DNA of 64,000 nt from Acanthacorydalis orientalis. Lineage: Eukaryota > Arthropoda > Insecta > Megaloptera > Corydalidae. The stretch lies in assembly GCA_034766995.1 (NCBI GenBank), contig CM068316.1:19025590-19089589 (forward strand). The letters run 5' to 3'. The notes beneath the pieces were generated by a model that saw only the letters and a program-made list of their open reading frames with translations, ran no database searches and was not told where the DNA came from. Made by a program: the position numbers and the translations under genes. Positions 22,773 to 33,488 of the stretch are shown one piece after another. Position 1 is the first letter of the stretch; the number at the start of each line of letters is the position of its first letter.

Positions 22773-23894
22773 ATGAAAAAACAGGCTAGGATAATGTCTT
22801 ATACAAAGGAAATTTCTCAAATTGAAGATTCCGATATAATTGATGTGTCTAAGGACAAAAGCTTAACCAAGGATTCTTTCAAGAAAGCTAGCCTGTTATT
22901 AGAAAGAATTTTACAAGTAGATTCTCCATCCAATTATAAGATTGAAGAAAACACTGATTTTTTAATAAGCAACAAATCTGTTGAATTAATATTGAATGCA
23001 AAAAGAGAAGCTATTAACACTCAAATCCATCATCATATAGAATATCCGATTGACATGTCTGAGTCAACTGTAGATCCAGTAGAAGAGGTGTTATGTGAAC
23101 AGTTGGAGGACTTAGACTTTCAAATGAGCGAGTGCAATCCGGACCCCATACTTGCCAGTATAGAGGGGGCTACAGATATTGTTATGAGCTCTCATTCGGT
23201 TACTCCAGATATTGAAAAAGGAAAGAAAATTTTCACTCCAATGCCACAATCCATTAAAAATCAAGAAGATGAGATCACTAATATCATGCTCAATAAGGTG
23301 AAAACTTTAAAACCAAAAACACCACTGTCTTCTAGTTTAAATCTATTCAAACATCCATCTCAAATCAATGAACCAAAACAGGTCTCCTTTTCTTATGTTC
23401 CTGTCCCAGAGGAAGAACATATTTCTCTTGCAAAAAATCCCTTATCTAATACAATAACTGATAATTTAAATCTCCATTTAACTAAAAAATCATTGGTTGA
23501 TATAATTTCAGTGGAGTCATTTCCTCCCCCAGGACCATCCTTTGCTACATTTGACCCTAAGATCTCTTGTGAAGAAGGTAAAACAATATTTATTGATCAA
23601 ACTACTAAAGAATCCATAGAATGTAGTCAATCTGAGATCCAGATCAACAAAGAAGAAATTGGAAGGGTTTCTATGTATGTAGAACAATTAATAACAAACC
23701 TGAGAGAAATAATCCCTTCTCGTTCAATAGATGATTTTTCTAAGAGAGGTTGTGATGATTTTGAACTTAACAAAGAATTATTGAGACAACGGATAGATAA
23801 AATCTCAATAGATTTTATGCAACATGTGAATGCCAAAATCAACTCTATATCCACTTCTATCATCCGGCTCGAAGGACCATGGAAAATTTGTTAA
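22773..23894 (+). CDS. array protein, copy 13
   Basis: Translation identical to copy 1. Confidence 0.6.
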   Translation: MKKQARIMSYTKEISQIEDSDIIDVSKDKSLTKDSFKKASLLLERILQVDSPSNYKIEENTDFLISNKSVELILNAKREAINTQIHHHIEYPIDMSESTVDPVEEVLCEQLEDLDFQMSECNPDPILASIEGATDIVMSSHSVTPDIEKGKKIFTPMPQSIKNQEDEITNIMLNKVKTLKPKTPLSSSLNLFKHPSQINEPKQVSFSYVPVPEEEHISLAKNPLSNTITDNLNLHLTKKSLVDIISVESFPPPGPSFATFDPKISCEEGKTIFIDQTTKESIECSQSEIQINKEEIGRVSMYVEQLITNLREIIPSRSIDDFSKRGCDDFELNKELLRQRIDKISIDFMQHVNAKINSISTSIIRLEGPWKIC

Positions 23895-24092
23895 ACCCCG
23901 ACTTAACGTGATTTAACTGGTTGTGTTTATTTTTAAATATGCGGAAATAATGCAGTTACAATAGGATTATTATTATCGAAAAAATACAAGTTTAACATTA
24001 ACTAAGTGATACTAATGTGCTTTATTTTTTGATGTTTATACAACTCGACCAGTCGCATCGAACAGCTCGAGCGAACCGGTCGAGTTGTAGCA

Positions 24093-25214
24093 ATGAAAAA
24101 ACAGGCTAGGATAATGTCTTATACAAAGGAAATTTCTCAAATTGAAGATTCCGATATAATTGATGTGTCTAAGGACAAAAGCTTAACCAAGGATTCTTTC
24201 AAGAAAGCTAGCCTGTTATTAGAAAGAATTTTACAAGTAGATTCTCCATCCAATTATAAGATTGAAGAAAACACTGATTTTTTAATAAGCAACAAATCTG
24301 TTGAATTAATATTGAATGCAAAAAGAGAAGCTATTAACACTCAAATCCATCATCATATAGAATATCCGATTGACATGTCTGAGTCAACTGTAGATCCAGT
24401 AGAAGAGGTGTTATGTGAACAGTTGGAGGACTTAGACTTTCAAATGAGCGAGTGCAATCCGGACCCCATACTTGCCAGTATAGAGGGGGCTACAGATATT
24501 GTTATGAGCTCTCATTCGGTTACTCCAGATATTGAAAAAGGAAAGAAAATTTTCACTCCAATGCCACAATCCATTAAAAATCAAGAAGATGAGATCACTA
24601 ATATCATGCTCAATAAGGTGAAAACTTTAAAACCAAAAACACCACTGTCTTCTAGTTTAAATCTATTCAAACATCCATCTCAGATCAATGAACCAAAACA
24701 GGTCTCCTTTTCTTATGTTCCTGTCCCAGAGGAAGAACATATTTCTCTTGCAAAAAATCCCTTATCTAATACAATAACTGATAATTTAAATCTCCATTTA
24801 ACTAAAAAATCATTGGTTGATATAATTTCAGTGGAGTCATTTCCTCCCCCAGGACCATCCTTTGCTACATTTGACCCTAAGATCTCTTGTGAAGAAGGTA
24901 AAACAATATTTATTGATCAAACTACTAAAGAATCCATAGAATGTAGTCAATCTGAGATCCAGATCAACAAAGAAGAAATTGGAAGGGTTTCTATGTATGT
25001 AGAACAATTAATAACAAACCTGAGAGAAATAATCCCTTCTCGTTCAATAGATGATTTTTCTAAGAGAGGTTGTGATGATTTTGAACTTAACAAAGAATTA
25101 TTGAGACAACGGATAGATAAAATCTCAATAGATTTTATGCAACATGTGAATGCCAAAATCAACTCTATATCCACTTCTATCATCCGGCTCGAAGGACCAT
25201 GGAAAATTTGTTAA
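24093..25214 (+). CDS. array protein, copy 14
   Basis: Translation identical to copy 1. Carries a silent A-to-G change at 24683 (Gln codon), private to this copy among those read. Confidence 0.6.
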   Translation: MKKQARIMSYTKEISQIEDSDIIDVSKDKSLTKDSFKKASLLLERILQVDSPSNYKIEENTDFLISNKSVELILNAKREAINTQIHHHIEYPIDMSESTVDPVEEVLCEQLEDLDFQMSECNPDPILASIEGATDIVMSSHSVTPDIEKGKKIFTPMPQSIKNQEDEITNIMLNKVKTLKPKTPLSSSLNLFKHPSQINEPKQVSFSYVPVPEEEHISLAKNPLSNTITDNLNLHLTKKSLVDIISVESFPPPGPSFATFDPKISCEEGKTIFIDQTTKESIECSQSEIQINKEEIGRVSMYVEQLITNLREIIPSRSIDDFSKRGCDDFELNKELLRQRIDKISIDFMQHVNAKINSISTSIIRLEGPWKIC

Positions 25215-25412
25215 ACCCCGACTTAACGTGATTTAACTGGTTGTGTTTATTTTTAAATATGCGGAAATAATGCAGTTACAATAGGATTATTATTATCGAA
25301 AAAATACAAGTTTAACATTAACTAAGTGATACTAATGTGCTTTATTTTTTGATGTTTATACAACTCGACCAGTCGCATCGAACAGCTCGAGCGAACCGGT
25401 CGAGTTGTAGCA

Positions 25413-26534
25413 ATGAAAAAACAGGCTAGGATAATGTCTTATACAAAGGAAATTTCTCAAATTGAAGATTCCGATATAATTGATGTGTCTAAGGACAAAA
25501 GCTTAACCAAGGATTCTTTCAAGAAAGCTAGCCTGTTATTAGAAAGAATTTTACAAGTAGATTCTCCATCCAATTATAAGATTGAAGAAAACACTGATTT
25601 TTTAATAAGCAACAAATCTGTTGAATTAATATTGAATGCAAAAAGAGAAGCTATTAACACTCAAATCCATCATCATATAGAATATCCGATTGACATGTCT
25701 GAGTCAACTGTAGATCCAGTAGAAGAGGTGTTATGTGAACAGTTGGAGGACTTAGACTTTCAAATGAGCGAGTGCAATCCGGACCCCATACTTGCCAGTA
25801 TAGAGGGGGCTACAGATATTGTTATGAGCTCTCATTCGGTTACTCCAGATATTGAAAAAGGAAAGAAAATTTTCACTCCAATGCCACAATCCATTAAAAA
25901 TCAAGAAGATGAGATCACTAATATCATGCTCAATAAGGTGAAAACTTTAAAACCAAAAACACCACTGTCTTCTAGTTTAAATCTATTCAAACATCCATCT
26001 CAAATCAATGAACCAAAACAGGTCTCCTTTTCTTATGTTCCTGTCCCAGAGGAAGAACATATTTCTCTTGCAAAAAATCCCTTATCTAATACAATAACTG
26101 ATAATTTAAATCTCCATTTAACTAAAAAATCATTGGTTGATATAATTTCAGTGGAGTCATTTCCTCCCCCAGGACCATCCTTTGCTACATTTGACCCTAA
26201 GATCTCTTGTGAAGAAGGTAAAACAATATTTATTGATCAAACTACTAAAGAATCCATAGAATGTAGTCAATCTGAGATCCAGATCAACAAAGAAGAAATT
26301 GGAAGGGTTTCTATGTATGTAGAACAATTAATAACAAACCTGAGAGAAATAATCCCTTCTCGTTCAATAGATGATTTTTCTAAGAGAGGTTGTGATGATT
26401 TTGAACTTAACAAAGAATTATTGAGACAACGGATAGATAAAATCTCAATAGATTTTATGCAACATGTGAATGTCAAAATCAACTCTATATCCACTTCTAT
26501 CATCCGGCTCGAAGGACCATGGAAAATTTGTTAA
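25413..26534 (+). CDS. array protein, copy 15 (A354V)
   Basis: Differs from copy 1 by C-to-T at 26473, giving Ala354 to Val. The same change is in the next copy. Confidence 0.6.
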   Translation: MKKQARIMSYTKEISQIEDSDIIDVSKDKSLTKDSFKKASLLLERILQVDSPSNYKIEENTDFLISNKSVELILNAKREAINTQIHHHIEYPIDMSESTVDPVEEVLCEQLEDLDFQMSECNPDPILASIEGATDIVMSSHSVTPDIEKGKKIFTPMPQSIKNQEDEITNIMLNKVKTLKPKTPLSSSLNLFKHPSQINEPKQVSFSYVPVPEEEHISLAKNPLSNTITDNLNLHLTKKSLVDIISVESFPPPGPSFATFDPKISCEEGKTIFIDQTTKESIECSQSEIQINKEEIGRVSMYVEQLITNLREIIPSRSIDDFSKRGCDDFELNKELLRQRIDKISIDFMQHVNVKINSISTSIIRLEGPWKIC

Positions 26535-26732
26535 ACCCCGACTTAACGTGATTTAACTGGTTGTGTTTATTTTTAAATATGCGGAAATAATGCAGTTACA
26601 ATAGGATTATTATTATCGAAAAAATACAAGTTTAACATTAACTAAGTGATACTAATGTGCTTTATTTTTTGATGTTTATACAACTCGACCAGTCGCATCG
26701 AACAGCTCGAGCGAACCGGTCGAGTTGTAGCA

Positions 26733-27854
26733 ATGAAAAAACAGGCTAGGATAATGTCTTATACAAAGGAAATTTCTCAAATTGAAGATTCCGATATAAT
26801 TGATGTGTCTAAGGACAAAAGCTTAACCAAGGATTCTTTCAAGAAAGCTAGCCTGTTATTAGAAAGAATTTTACAAGTAGATTCTCCATCCAATTATAAG
26901 ATTGAAGAAAACACTGATTTTTTAATAAGCAACAAATCTGTTGAATTAATATTGAATGCAAAAAGAGAAGCTATTAACACTCAAATCCATCATCATATAG
27001 AATATCCGATTGACATGTCTGAGTCAACTGTAGATCCAGTAGAAGAGGTGTTATGTGAACAGTTGGAGGACTTAGACTTTCAAATGAGCGAGTGCAATCC
27101 GGACCCCATACTTGCCAGTATAGAGGGGGCTACAGATATTGTTATGAGCTCTCATTCGGTTACTCCAGATATTGAAAAAGGAAAGAAAATTTTCACTCCA
27201 ATGCCACAATCCATTAAAAATCAAGAAGATGAGATCACTAATATCATGCTCAATAAGGTGAAAACTTTAAAACCAAAAACACCACTGTCTTCTAGTTTAA
27301 ATCTATTCAAACATCCATCTCAAATCAATGAACCAAAACAGGTCTCCTTTTCTTATGTTCCTGTCCCAGAGGAAGAACATATTTCTCTTGCAAAAAATCC
27401 CTTATCTAATACAATAACTGATAATTTAAATCTCCATTTAACTAAAAAATCATTGGTTGATATAATTTCAGTGGAGTCATTTCCTCCCCCAGGACCATCC
27501 TTTGCTACATTTGACCCTAAGATCTCTTGTGAAGAAGGTAAAACAATATTTATTGATCAAACTACTAAAGAATCCATAGAATGTAGTCAATCTGAGATCC
27601 AGATCAACAAAGAAGAAATTGGAAGGGTTTCTATGTATGTAGAACAATTAATAACAAACCTGAGAGAAATAATCCCTTCTCGTTCAATAGATGATTTTTC
27701 TAAGAGAGGTTGTGATGATTTTGAACTTAACAAAGAATTATTGAGACAACGGATAGATAAAATCTCAATAGATTTTATGCAACATGTGAATGTCAAAATC
27801 AACTCTATATCCACTTCTATCATCCGGCTCGAAGGACCATGGAAAATTTGTTAA
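26733..27854 (+). CDS. array protein, copy 16 (A354V)
   Basis: Shares the A354V change (27793) with copy 15. A variant shared by neighbours is the footprint expected from unequal crossing-over, slippage or local conversion. Confidence 0.6.
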   Translation: MKKQARIMSYTKEISQIEDSDIIDVSKDKSLTKDSFKKASLLLERILQVDSPSNYKIEENTDFLISNKSVELILNAKREAINTQIHHHIEYPIDMSESTVDPVEEVLCEQLEDLDFQMSECNPDPILASIEGATDIVMSSHSVTPDIEKGKKIFTPMPQSIKNQEDEITNIMLNKVKTLKPKTPLSSSLNLFKHPSQINEPKQVSFSYVPVPEEEHISLAKNPLSNTITDNLNLHLTKKSLVDIISVESFPPPGPSFATFDPKISCEEGKTIFIDQTTKESIECSQSEIQINKEEIGRVSMYVEQLITNLREIIPSRSIDDFSKRGCDDFELNKELLRQRIDKISIDFMQHVNVKINSISTSIIRLEGPWKIC

Positions 27855-28052
27855 ACCCCGACTTAACGTGATTTAACTGGTTGTGTTTATTTTTAAATAT
27901 GCGGAAATAATGCAGTTACAATAGGATTATTATTATCGAAAAAATACAAGTTTAACATTAACTAAGTGATACTAATGTGCTTTATTTTTTGATGTTTATA
28001 CAACTCGACCAGTCGCATCGAACAGCTCGAGCGAACCGGTCGAGTTGTAGCA

Positions 28053-29174
28053 ATGAAAAAACAGGCTAGGATAATGTCTTATACAAAGGAAATTTCTCAA
28101 ATTGAAGATTCCGATATAATTGATGTGTCTAAGGACAAAAGCTTAACCAAGGATTCTTTCAAGAAAGCTAGCCTGTTATTAGAAAGAATTTTACAAGTAG
28201 ATTCTCCATCCAATTATAAGATTGAAGAAAACACTGATTTTTTAATAAGCAACAAATCTGTTGAATTAATATTGAATGCAAAAAGAGAAGCTATTAACAC
28301 TCAAATCCATCATCATATAGAATATCCGATTGACATGTCTGAGTCAACTGTAGATCCAGTAGAAGAGGTGTTATGTGAACAGTTGGAGGACTTAGACTTT
28401 CAAATGAGCGAGTGCAATCCGGACCCCATACTTGCCAGTATAGAGGGGGCTACAGATATTGTTATGAGCTCTCATTCGGTTACTCCAGATATTGAAAAAG
28501 GAAAGAAAATTTTCACTCCAATGCCACAATCCATTAAAAATCAAGAAGATGAGATCACTAATATCATGCTCAATAAGGTGAAAACTTTAAAACCAAAAAC
28601 ACCACTGTCTTCTAGTTTAAATCTATTCAAACATCCATCTCAAATCAATGAACCAAAACAGGTCTCCTTTTCTTATGTTCCTGTCCCAGAGGAAGAACAT
28701 ATTTCTCTTGCAAAAAATCCCTTATCTAATACAATAACTGATAATTTAAATCTCCATTTAACTAAAAAATCATTGGTTGATATAATTTCAGTGGAGTCAT
28801 TTCCTCCCCCAGGACCATCCTTTGCTACATTTGACCCTAAGATCTCTTGTGAAGAAGGTAAAACAATATTTATTGATCAAACTACTAAAGAATCCATAGA
28901 ATGTAGTCAATCTGAGATCCAGATCAACAAAGAAGAAATTGGAAGGGTTTCTATGTATGTAGAACAATTAATAACAAACCTGAGAGAAATAATCCCTTCT
29001 CGTTCAATAGATGATTTTTCTAAGAGAGGTTGTGATGATTTTGAACTTAACAAAGAATTATTGAGACAACGGATAGATAAAATCTCAATAGATTTTATGC
29101 AACATGTGAATGCCAAAATCAACTCTATATCCACTTCTATCATCCGGCTCGAAGGACCATGGAAAATTTGTTAA
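28053..29174 (+). CDS. array protein, copy 17
   Basis: Translation identical to copy 1. Confidence 0.6.
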   Translation: MKKQARIMSYTKEISQIEDSDIIDVSKDKSLTKDSFKKASLLLERILQVDSPSNYKIEENTDFLISNKSVELILNAKREAINTQIHHHIEYPIDMSESTVDPVEEVLCEQLEDLDFQMSECNPDPILASIEGATDIVMSSHSVTPDIEKGKKIFTPMPQSIKNQEDEITNIMLNKVKTLKPKTPLSSSLNLFKHPSQINEPKQVSFSYVPVPEEEHISLAKNPLSNTITDNLNLHLTKKSLVDIISVESFPPPGPSFATFDPKISCEEGKTIFIDQTTKESIECSQSEIQINKEEIGRVSMYVEQLITNLREIIPSRSIDDFSKRGCDDFELNKELLRQRIDKISIDFMQHVNAKINSISTSIIRLEGPWKIC

Positions 29175-29372
29175 ACCCCGACTTAACGTGATTTAACTGG
29201 TTGTGTTTATTTTTAAATATGCGGAAATAATGCAGTTACAATAGGATTATTATTATCGAAAAAATACAAGTTTAACATTAACTAAGTGATACTAATGTGC
29301 TTTATTTTTTGATGTTTATACAACTCGACCAGTCGCATCGAACAGCTCGAGCGAACCGGTCGAGTTGTAGCA

Positions 29373-30494
29373 ATGAAAAAACAGGCTAGGATAATGTCTT
29401 ATACAAAGGAAATTTCTCAAATTGAAGATTCCGATATAATTGATGTGTCTAAGGACAAAAGCTTAACCAAGGATTCTTTCAAGAAAGCTAGCCTGTTATT
29501 AGAAAGAATTTTACAAGTAGATTCTCCATCCAATTATAAGATTGAAGAAAACACTGATTTTTTAATAAGCAACAAATCTGTTGAATTAATATTGAATGCA
29601 AAAAGAGAAGCTATTAACACTCAAATCCATCATCATATAGAATATCCGATTGACATGTCTGAGTCAACTGTAGATCCAGTAGAAGAGGTGTTATGTGAAC
29701 AGTTGGAGGACTTAGACTTTCAAATGAGCGAGTGCAATCCGGACCCCATACTTGCCAGTATAGAGGGGGCTACAGATATTGTTATGAGCTCTCATTCGGT
29801 TACTCCAGATATTGAAAAAGGAAAGAAAATTTTCACTCCAATGCCACAATCCATTAAAAATCAAGAAGATGAGATCACTAATATCATGCTCAATAAGGTG
29901 AAAACTTTAAAACCAAAAACACCACTGTCTTCTAGTTTAAATCTATTCAAACATCCATCTCAAATCAATGAACCAAAACAGGTCTCCTTTTCTTATGTTC
30001 CTGTCCCAGAGGAAGAACATATTTCTCTTGCAAAAAATCCCTTATCTAATACAATAACTGATAATTTAAATCTCCATTTAACTAAAAAATCATTGGTTGA
30101 TATAATTTCAGTGGAGTCATTTCCTCCCCCAGGACCATCCTTTGCTACATTTGACCCTAAGATCTCTTGTGAAGAAGGTAAAACAATATTTATTGATCAA
30201 ACTACTAAAGAATCCATAGAATGTAGTCAATCTGAGATCCAGATCAACAAAGAAGAAATTGGAAGGGTTTCTATGTATGTAGAACAATTAATAACAAACC
30301 TGAGAGAAATAATCCCTTCTCGTTCAATAGATGATTTTTCTAAGAGAGGTTGTGATGATTTTGAACTTAACAAAGAATTATTGAGACAACGGATAGATAA
30401 AATCTCAATAGATTTTATGCAACATGTGAATGCCAAAATCAACTCTATATCCACTTCTATCATCCGGCTCGAAGGACCATGGAAAATTTGTTAA
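29373..30494 (+). CDS. array protein, copy 18
   Basis: Translation identical to copy 1. Confidence 0.6.
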   Translation: MKKQARIMSYTKEISQIEDSDIIDVSKDKSLTKDSFKKASLLLERILQVDSPSNYKIEENTDFLISNKSVELILNAKREAINTQIHHHIEYPIDMSESTVDPVEEVLCEQLEDLDFQMSECNPDPILASIEGATDIVMSSHSVTPDIEKGKKIFTPMPQSIKNQEDEITNIMLNKVKTLKPKTPLSSSLNLFKHPSQINEPKQVSFSYVPVPEEEHISLAKNPLSNTITDNLNLHLTKKSLVDIISVESFPPPGPSFATFDPKISCEEGKTIFIDQTTKESIECSQSEIQINKEEIGRVSMYVEQLITNLREIIPSRSIDDFSKRGCDDFELNKELLRQRIDKISIDFMQHVNAKINSISTSIIRLEGPWKIC

Positions 30495-30692
30495 ACCCCG
30501 ACTTAACGTGATTTAACTGGTTGTGTTTATTTTTAAATATGCGGAAATAATGCAGTTACAATAGGATTATTATTATCGAAAAAATACAAGTTTAACATTA
30601 ACTAAGTGATACTAATGTGCTTTATTTTTTGATGTTTATACAACTCGACCAGTCGCATCGAACAGCTCGAGCGAACCGGTCGAGTTGTAGCA

Positions 30693-31814
30693 ATGAAAAA
30701 ACAGGCTAGGATAATGTCTTATACAAAGGAAATTTCTCAAATTGAAGATTCCGATATAATTGATGTGTCTAAGGACAAAAGCTTAACCAAGGATTCTTTC
30801 AAGAAAGCTAGCCTGTTATTAGAAAGAATTTTACAAGTAGATTCTCCATCCAATTATAAGATTGAAGAAAACACTGATTTTTTAATAAGCAACAAATCTG
30901 TTGAATTAATATTGAATGCAAAAAGAGAAGCTATTAACACTCAAATCCATCATCATATAGAATATCCGATTGACATGTCTGAGTCAACTGTAGATCCAGT
31001 AGAAGAGGTGTTATGTGAACAGTTGGAGGACTTAGACTTTCAAATGAGCGAGTGCAATCCGGACCCCATACTTGCCAGTATAGAGGGGGCTACAGATATT
31101 GTTATGAGCTCTCATTCGGTTACTCCAGATATTGAAAAAGGAAAGAAAATTTTCACTCCAATGCCACAATCCATTAAAAATCAAGAAGATGAGATCACTA
31201 ATATCATGCTCAATAAGGTGAAAACTTTAAAACCAAAAACACCACTGTCTTCTAGTTTAAATCTATTCAAACATCCATCTCAAATCAATGAACCAAAACA
31301 GGTCTCCTTTTCTTATGTTCCTGTCCCAGAGGAAGAACATATTTCTCTTGCAAAAAATCCCTTATCTAATACAATAACTGATAATTTAAATCTCCATTTA
31401 ACTAAAAAATCATTGGTTGATATAATTTCAGTGGAGTCATTTCCTCCCCCAGGACCATCCTTTGCTACATTTGACCCTAAGATCTCTTGTGAAGAAGGTA
31501 AAACAATATTTATTGATCAAACTACTAAAGAATCCATAGAATGTAGTCAATCTGAGATCCAGATCAACAAAGAAGAAATTGGAAGGGTTTCTATGTATGT
31601 AGAACAATTAATAACAAACCTGAGAGAAATAATCCCTTCTCGTTCAATAGATGATTTTTCTAAGAGAGGTTGTGATGATTTTGAACTTAACAAAGAATTA
31701 TTGAGACAACGGATAGATAAAATCTCAATAGATTTTATGCAACATGTGAATGCCAAAATCAACTCTATATCCACTTCTATCATCCGGCTCGAAGGACCAT
31801 GGAAAATTTGTTAA
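30693..31814 (+). CDS. array protein, copy 19
   Basis: Translation identical to copy 1. Confidence 0.6.
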   Translation: MKKQARIMSYTKEISQIEDSDIIDVSKDKSLTKDSFKKASLLLERILQVDSPSNYKIEENTDFLISNKSVELILNAKREAINTQIHHHIEYPIDMSESTVDPVEEVLCEQLEDLDFQMSECNPDPILASIEGATDIVMSSHSVTPDIEKGKKIFTPMPQSIKNQEDEITNIMLNKVKTLKPKTPLSSSLNLFKHPSQINEPKQVSFSYVPVPEEEHISLAKNPLSNTITDNLNLHLTKKSLVDIISVESFPPPGPSFATFDPKISCEEGKTIFIDQTTKESIECSQSEIQINKEEIGRVSMYVEQLITNLREIIPSRSIDDFSKRGCDDFELNKELLRQRIDKISIDFMQHVNAKINSISTSIIRLEGPWKIC

Positions 31815-32012
31815 ACCCCGACTTAACGTGATTTAACTGGTTGTGTTTATTTTTAAATATGCGGAAATAATGCAGTTACAATAGGATTATTATTATCGAA
31901 AAAATACAAGTTTAACATTAACTAAGTGATACTAATGTGCTTTATTTTTTGATGTTTATACAACTCGACCAGTCGCATCGAACAGCTCGAGCGAACCGGT
32001 CGAGTTGTAGCA

Positions 32013-33134
32013 ATGAAAAAACAGGCTAGGATAATGTCTTATACAAAGGAAATTTCTCAAATTGAAGATTCCGATATAATTGATGTGTCTAAGGACAAAA
32101 GCTTAACCAAGGATTCTTTCAAGAAAGCTAGCCTGTTATTAGAAAGAATTTTACAAGTAGATTCTCCATCCAATTATAAGATTGAAGAAAACACTGATTT
32201 TTTAATAAGCAACAAATCTGTTGAATTAATATTGAATGCAAAAAGAGAAGCTATTAACACTCAAATCCATCATCATATAGAATATCCGATTGACATGTCT
32301 GAGTCAACTGTAGATCCAGTAGAAGAGGTGTTATGTGAACAGTTGGAGGACTTAGACTTTCAAATGAGCGAGTGCAATCCGGACCCCATACTTGCCAGTA
32401 TAGAGGGGGCTACAGATATTGTTATGAGCTCTCATTCGGTTACTCCAGATATTGAAAAAGGAAAGAAAATTTTCACTCCAATGCCACAATCCATTAAAAA
32501 TCAAGAAGATGAGATCACTAATATCATGCTCAATAAGGTGAAAACTTTAAAACCAAAAACACCACTGTCTTCTAGTTTAAATCTATTCAAACATCCATCT
32601 CAAATCAATGAACCAAAACAGGTCTCCTTTTCTTATGTTCCTGTCCCAGAGGAAGAACATATTTCTCTTGCAAAAAATCCCTTATCTAATACAATAACTG
32701 ATAATTTAAATCTCCATTTAACTAAAAAATCATTGGTTGATATAATTTCAGTGGAGTCATTTCCTCCCCCAGGACCATCCTTTGCTACATTTGACCCTAA
32801 GATCTCTTGTGAAGAAGGTAAAACAATATTTATTGATCAAACTACTAAAGAATCCATAGAATGTAGTCAATCTGAGATCCAGATCAACAAAGAAGAAATT
32901 GGAAGGGTTTCTATGTATGTAGAACAATTAATAACAAACCTGAGAGAAATAATCCCTTCTCGTTCAATAGATGATTTTTCTAAGAGAGGTTGTGATGATT
33001 TTGAACTTAACAAAGAATTATTGAGACAACGGATAAATAAAATCTCAATAGATTTTATGCAACATGTGAATGCCAAAATCAACTCTATATCCACTTCTAT
33101 CATCCGGCTCGAAGGACCATGGAAAATTTGTTAA
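32013..33134 (+). CDS. array protein, copy 20 (D342N, last copy)
   Basis: Differs by G-to-A at 33036, giving Asp342 to Asn. This terminal copy is followed by the palindrome rather than by another unit. A terminal copy escaping homogenisation is common in tandem arrays. Confidence 0.6.
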   Translation: MKKQARIMSYTKEISQIEDSDIIDVSKDKSLTKDSFKKASLLLERILQVDSPSNYKIEENTDFLISNKSVELILNAKREAINTQIHHHIEYPIDMSESTVDPVEEVLCEQLEDLDFQMSECNPDPILASIEGATDIVMSSHSVTPDIEKGKKIFTPMPQSIKNQEDEITNIMLNKVKTLKPKTPLSSSLNLFKHPSQINEPKQVSFSYVPVPEEEHISLAKNPLSNTITDNLNLHLTKKSLVDIISVESFPPPGPSFATFDPKISCEEGKTIFIDQTTKESIECSQSEIQINKEEIGRVSMYVEQLITNLREIIPSRSIDDFSKRGCDDFELNKELLRQRINKISIDFMQHVNAKINSISTSIIRLEGPWKIC

Positions 33135-33488
33135 ACCCCGACTTAACGTGATTTAACTGGTTGTGTTTATTTTTAAATATGCGGAAATAATGCAGTTACA
33201 ATAGGATTATTATTATCGAAAAAATACAAGTTTAACATTAACTAAGTGATACTAATGTGCTTTATTTTTTGATGTTTATACAACTCGACCAGTCGCATCG
33301 AACAGCTCGAGCGAACCGGTCGAGTTGTATAAACATCAAAAAATAAAGCACATTAGTATCACTTAGTTAATGTTAAACTTGTATTTTTTCGATAATAATA
33401 ATCCTATTGTAACTGCATTATTTCCGCATATTTAAAAATAAACACAACCAGTTAAATCACGTTAAGTCGGGGTTTAACAAATTTTCCA
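33120..33488. repeat. 171-bp-arm perfect palindrome closing the array
   Basis: Bases 33120-33290 and 33318-33488 are reverse complements with no mismatch that I can see, around a 27-nt loop. The left arm is the last unit's normal 3' noncoding DNA plus the left half of the hairpin. The right arm is an inverted copy of it. The loop includes the self-complementary GCTCGAGC. In every other unit only the inner 12 bp of the hairpin is self-complementary, because the next unit follows. Confidence 0.93.

Larger units (their letters stand above)
6921..33329 (+). repeat. 20-copy head-to-tail array of a 1320-bp gene-bearing unit
   Basis: Start codons recur every 1320 bp exactly, from 6933 to 32013. Each unit holds a 373-codon reading frame, about 200 bp of noncoding DNA, and a hairpin with 12-bp perfect arms (TACAACTCGACC and GGTCGAGTTGTA, 27-nt loop containing the palindrome GCTCGAGC). 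The units are almost identical. The differences I noted are a silent change in copy 14, A354V shared by neighbouring copies 15 and 16, and D342N in copy 20. This implies very recent amplification or ongoing homogenisation. All 20 frames are intact. Confidence 0.95.

Noticed and set aside
7787..33103. 78-codon minus-strand frames repeated in every array unit
   Set aside because: They are antisense shadows of the C-terminal part of the 373-residue frame. They recur only because the unit recurs, and have no motif of their own.
6921..33329. Array interpreted as CRISPR or as classical noncoding satellite
   Set aside because: The unit is 1320 bp, lacks short spacers, and contains a long open frame, in a eukaryotic genome.
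6921..33329. Array unit as a BEL/Pao gag or LTR
   Set aside because: The protein has no zinc knuckle or gag-like features and the unit end is a hairpin, not an LTR end in CA. The TGTT match at one junction is only four bases. Kept as an open question in the findings.
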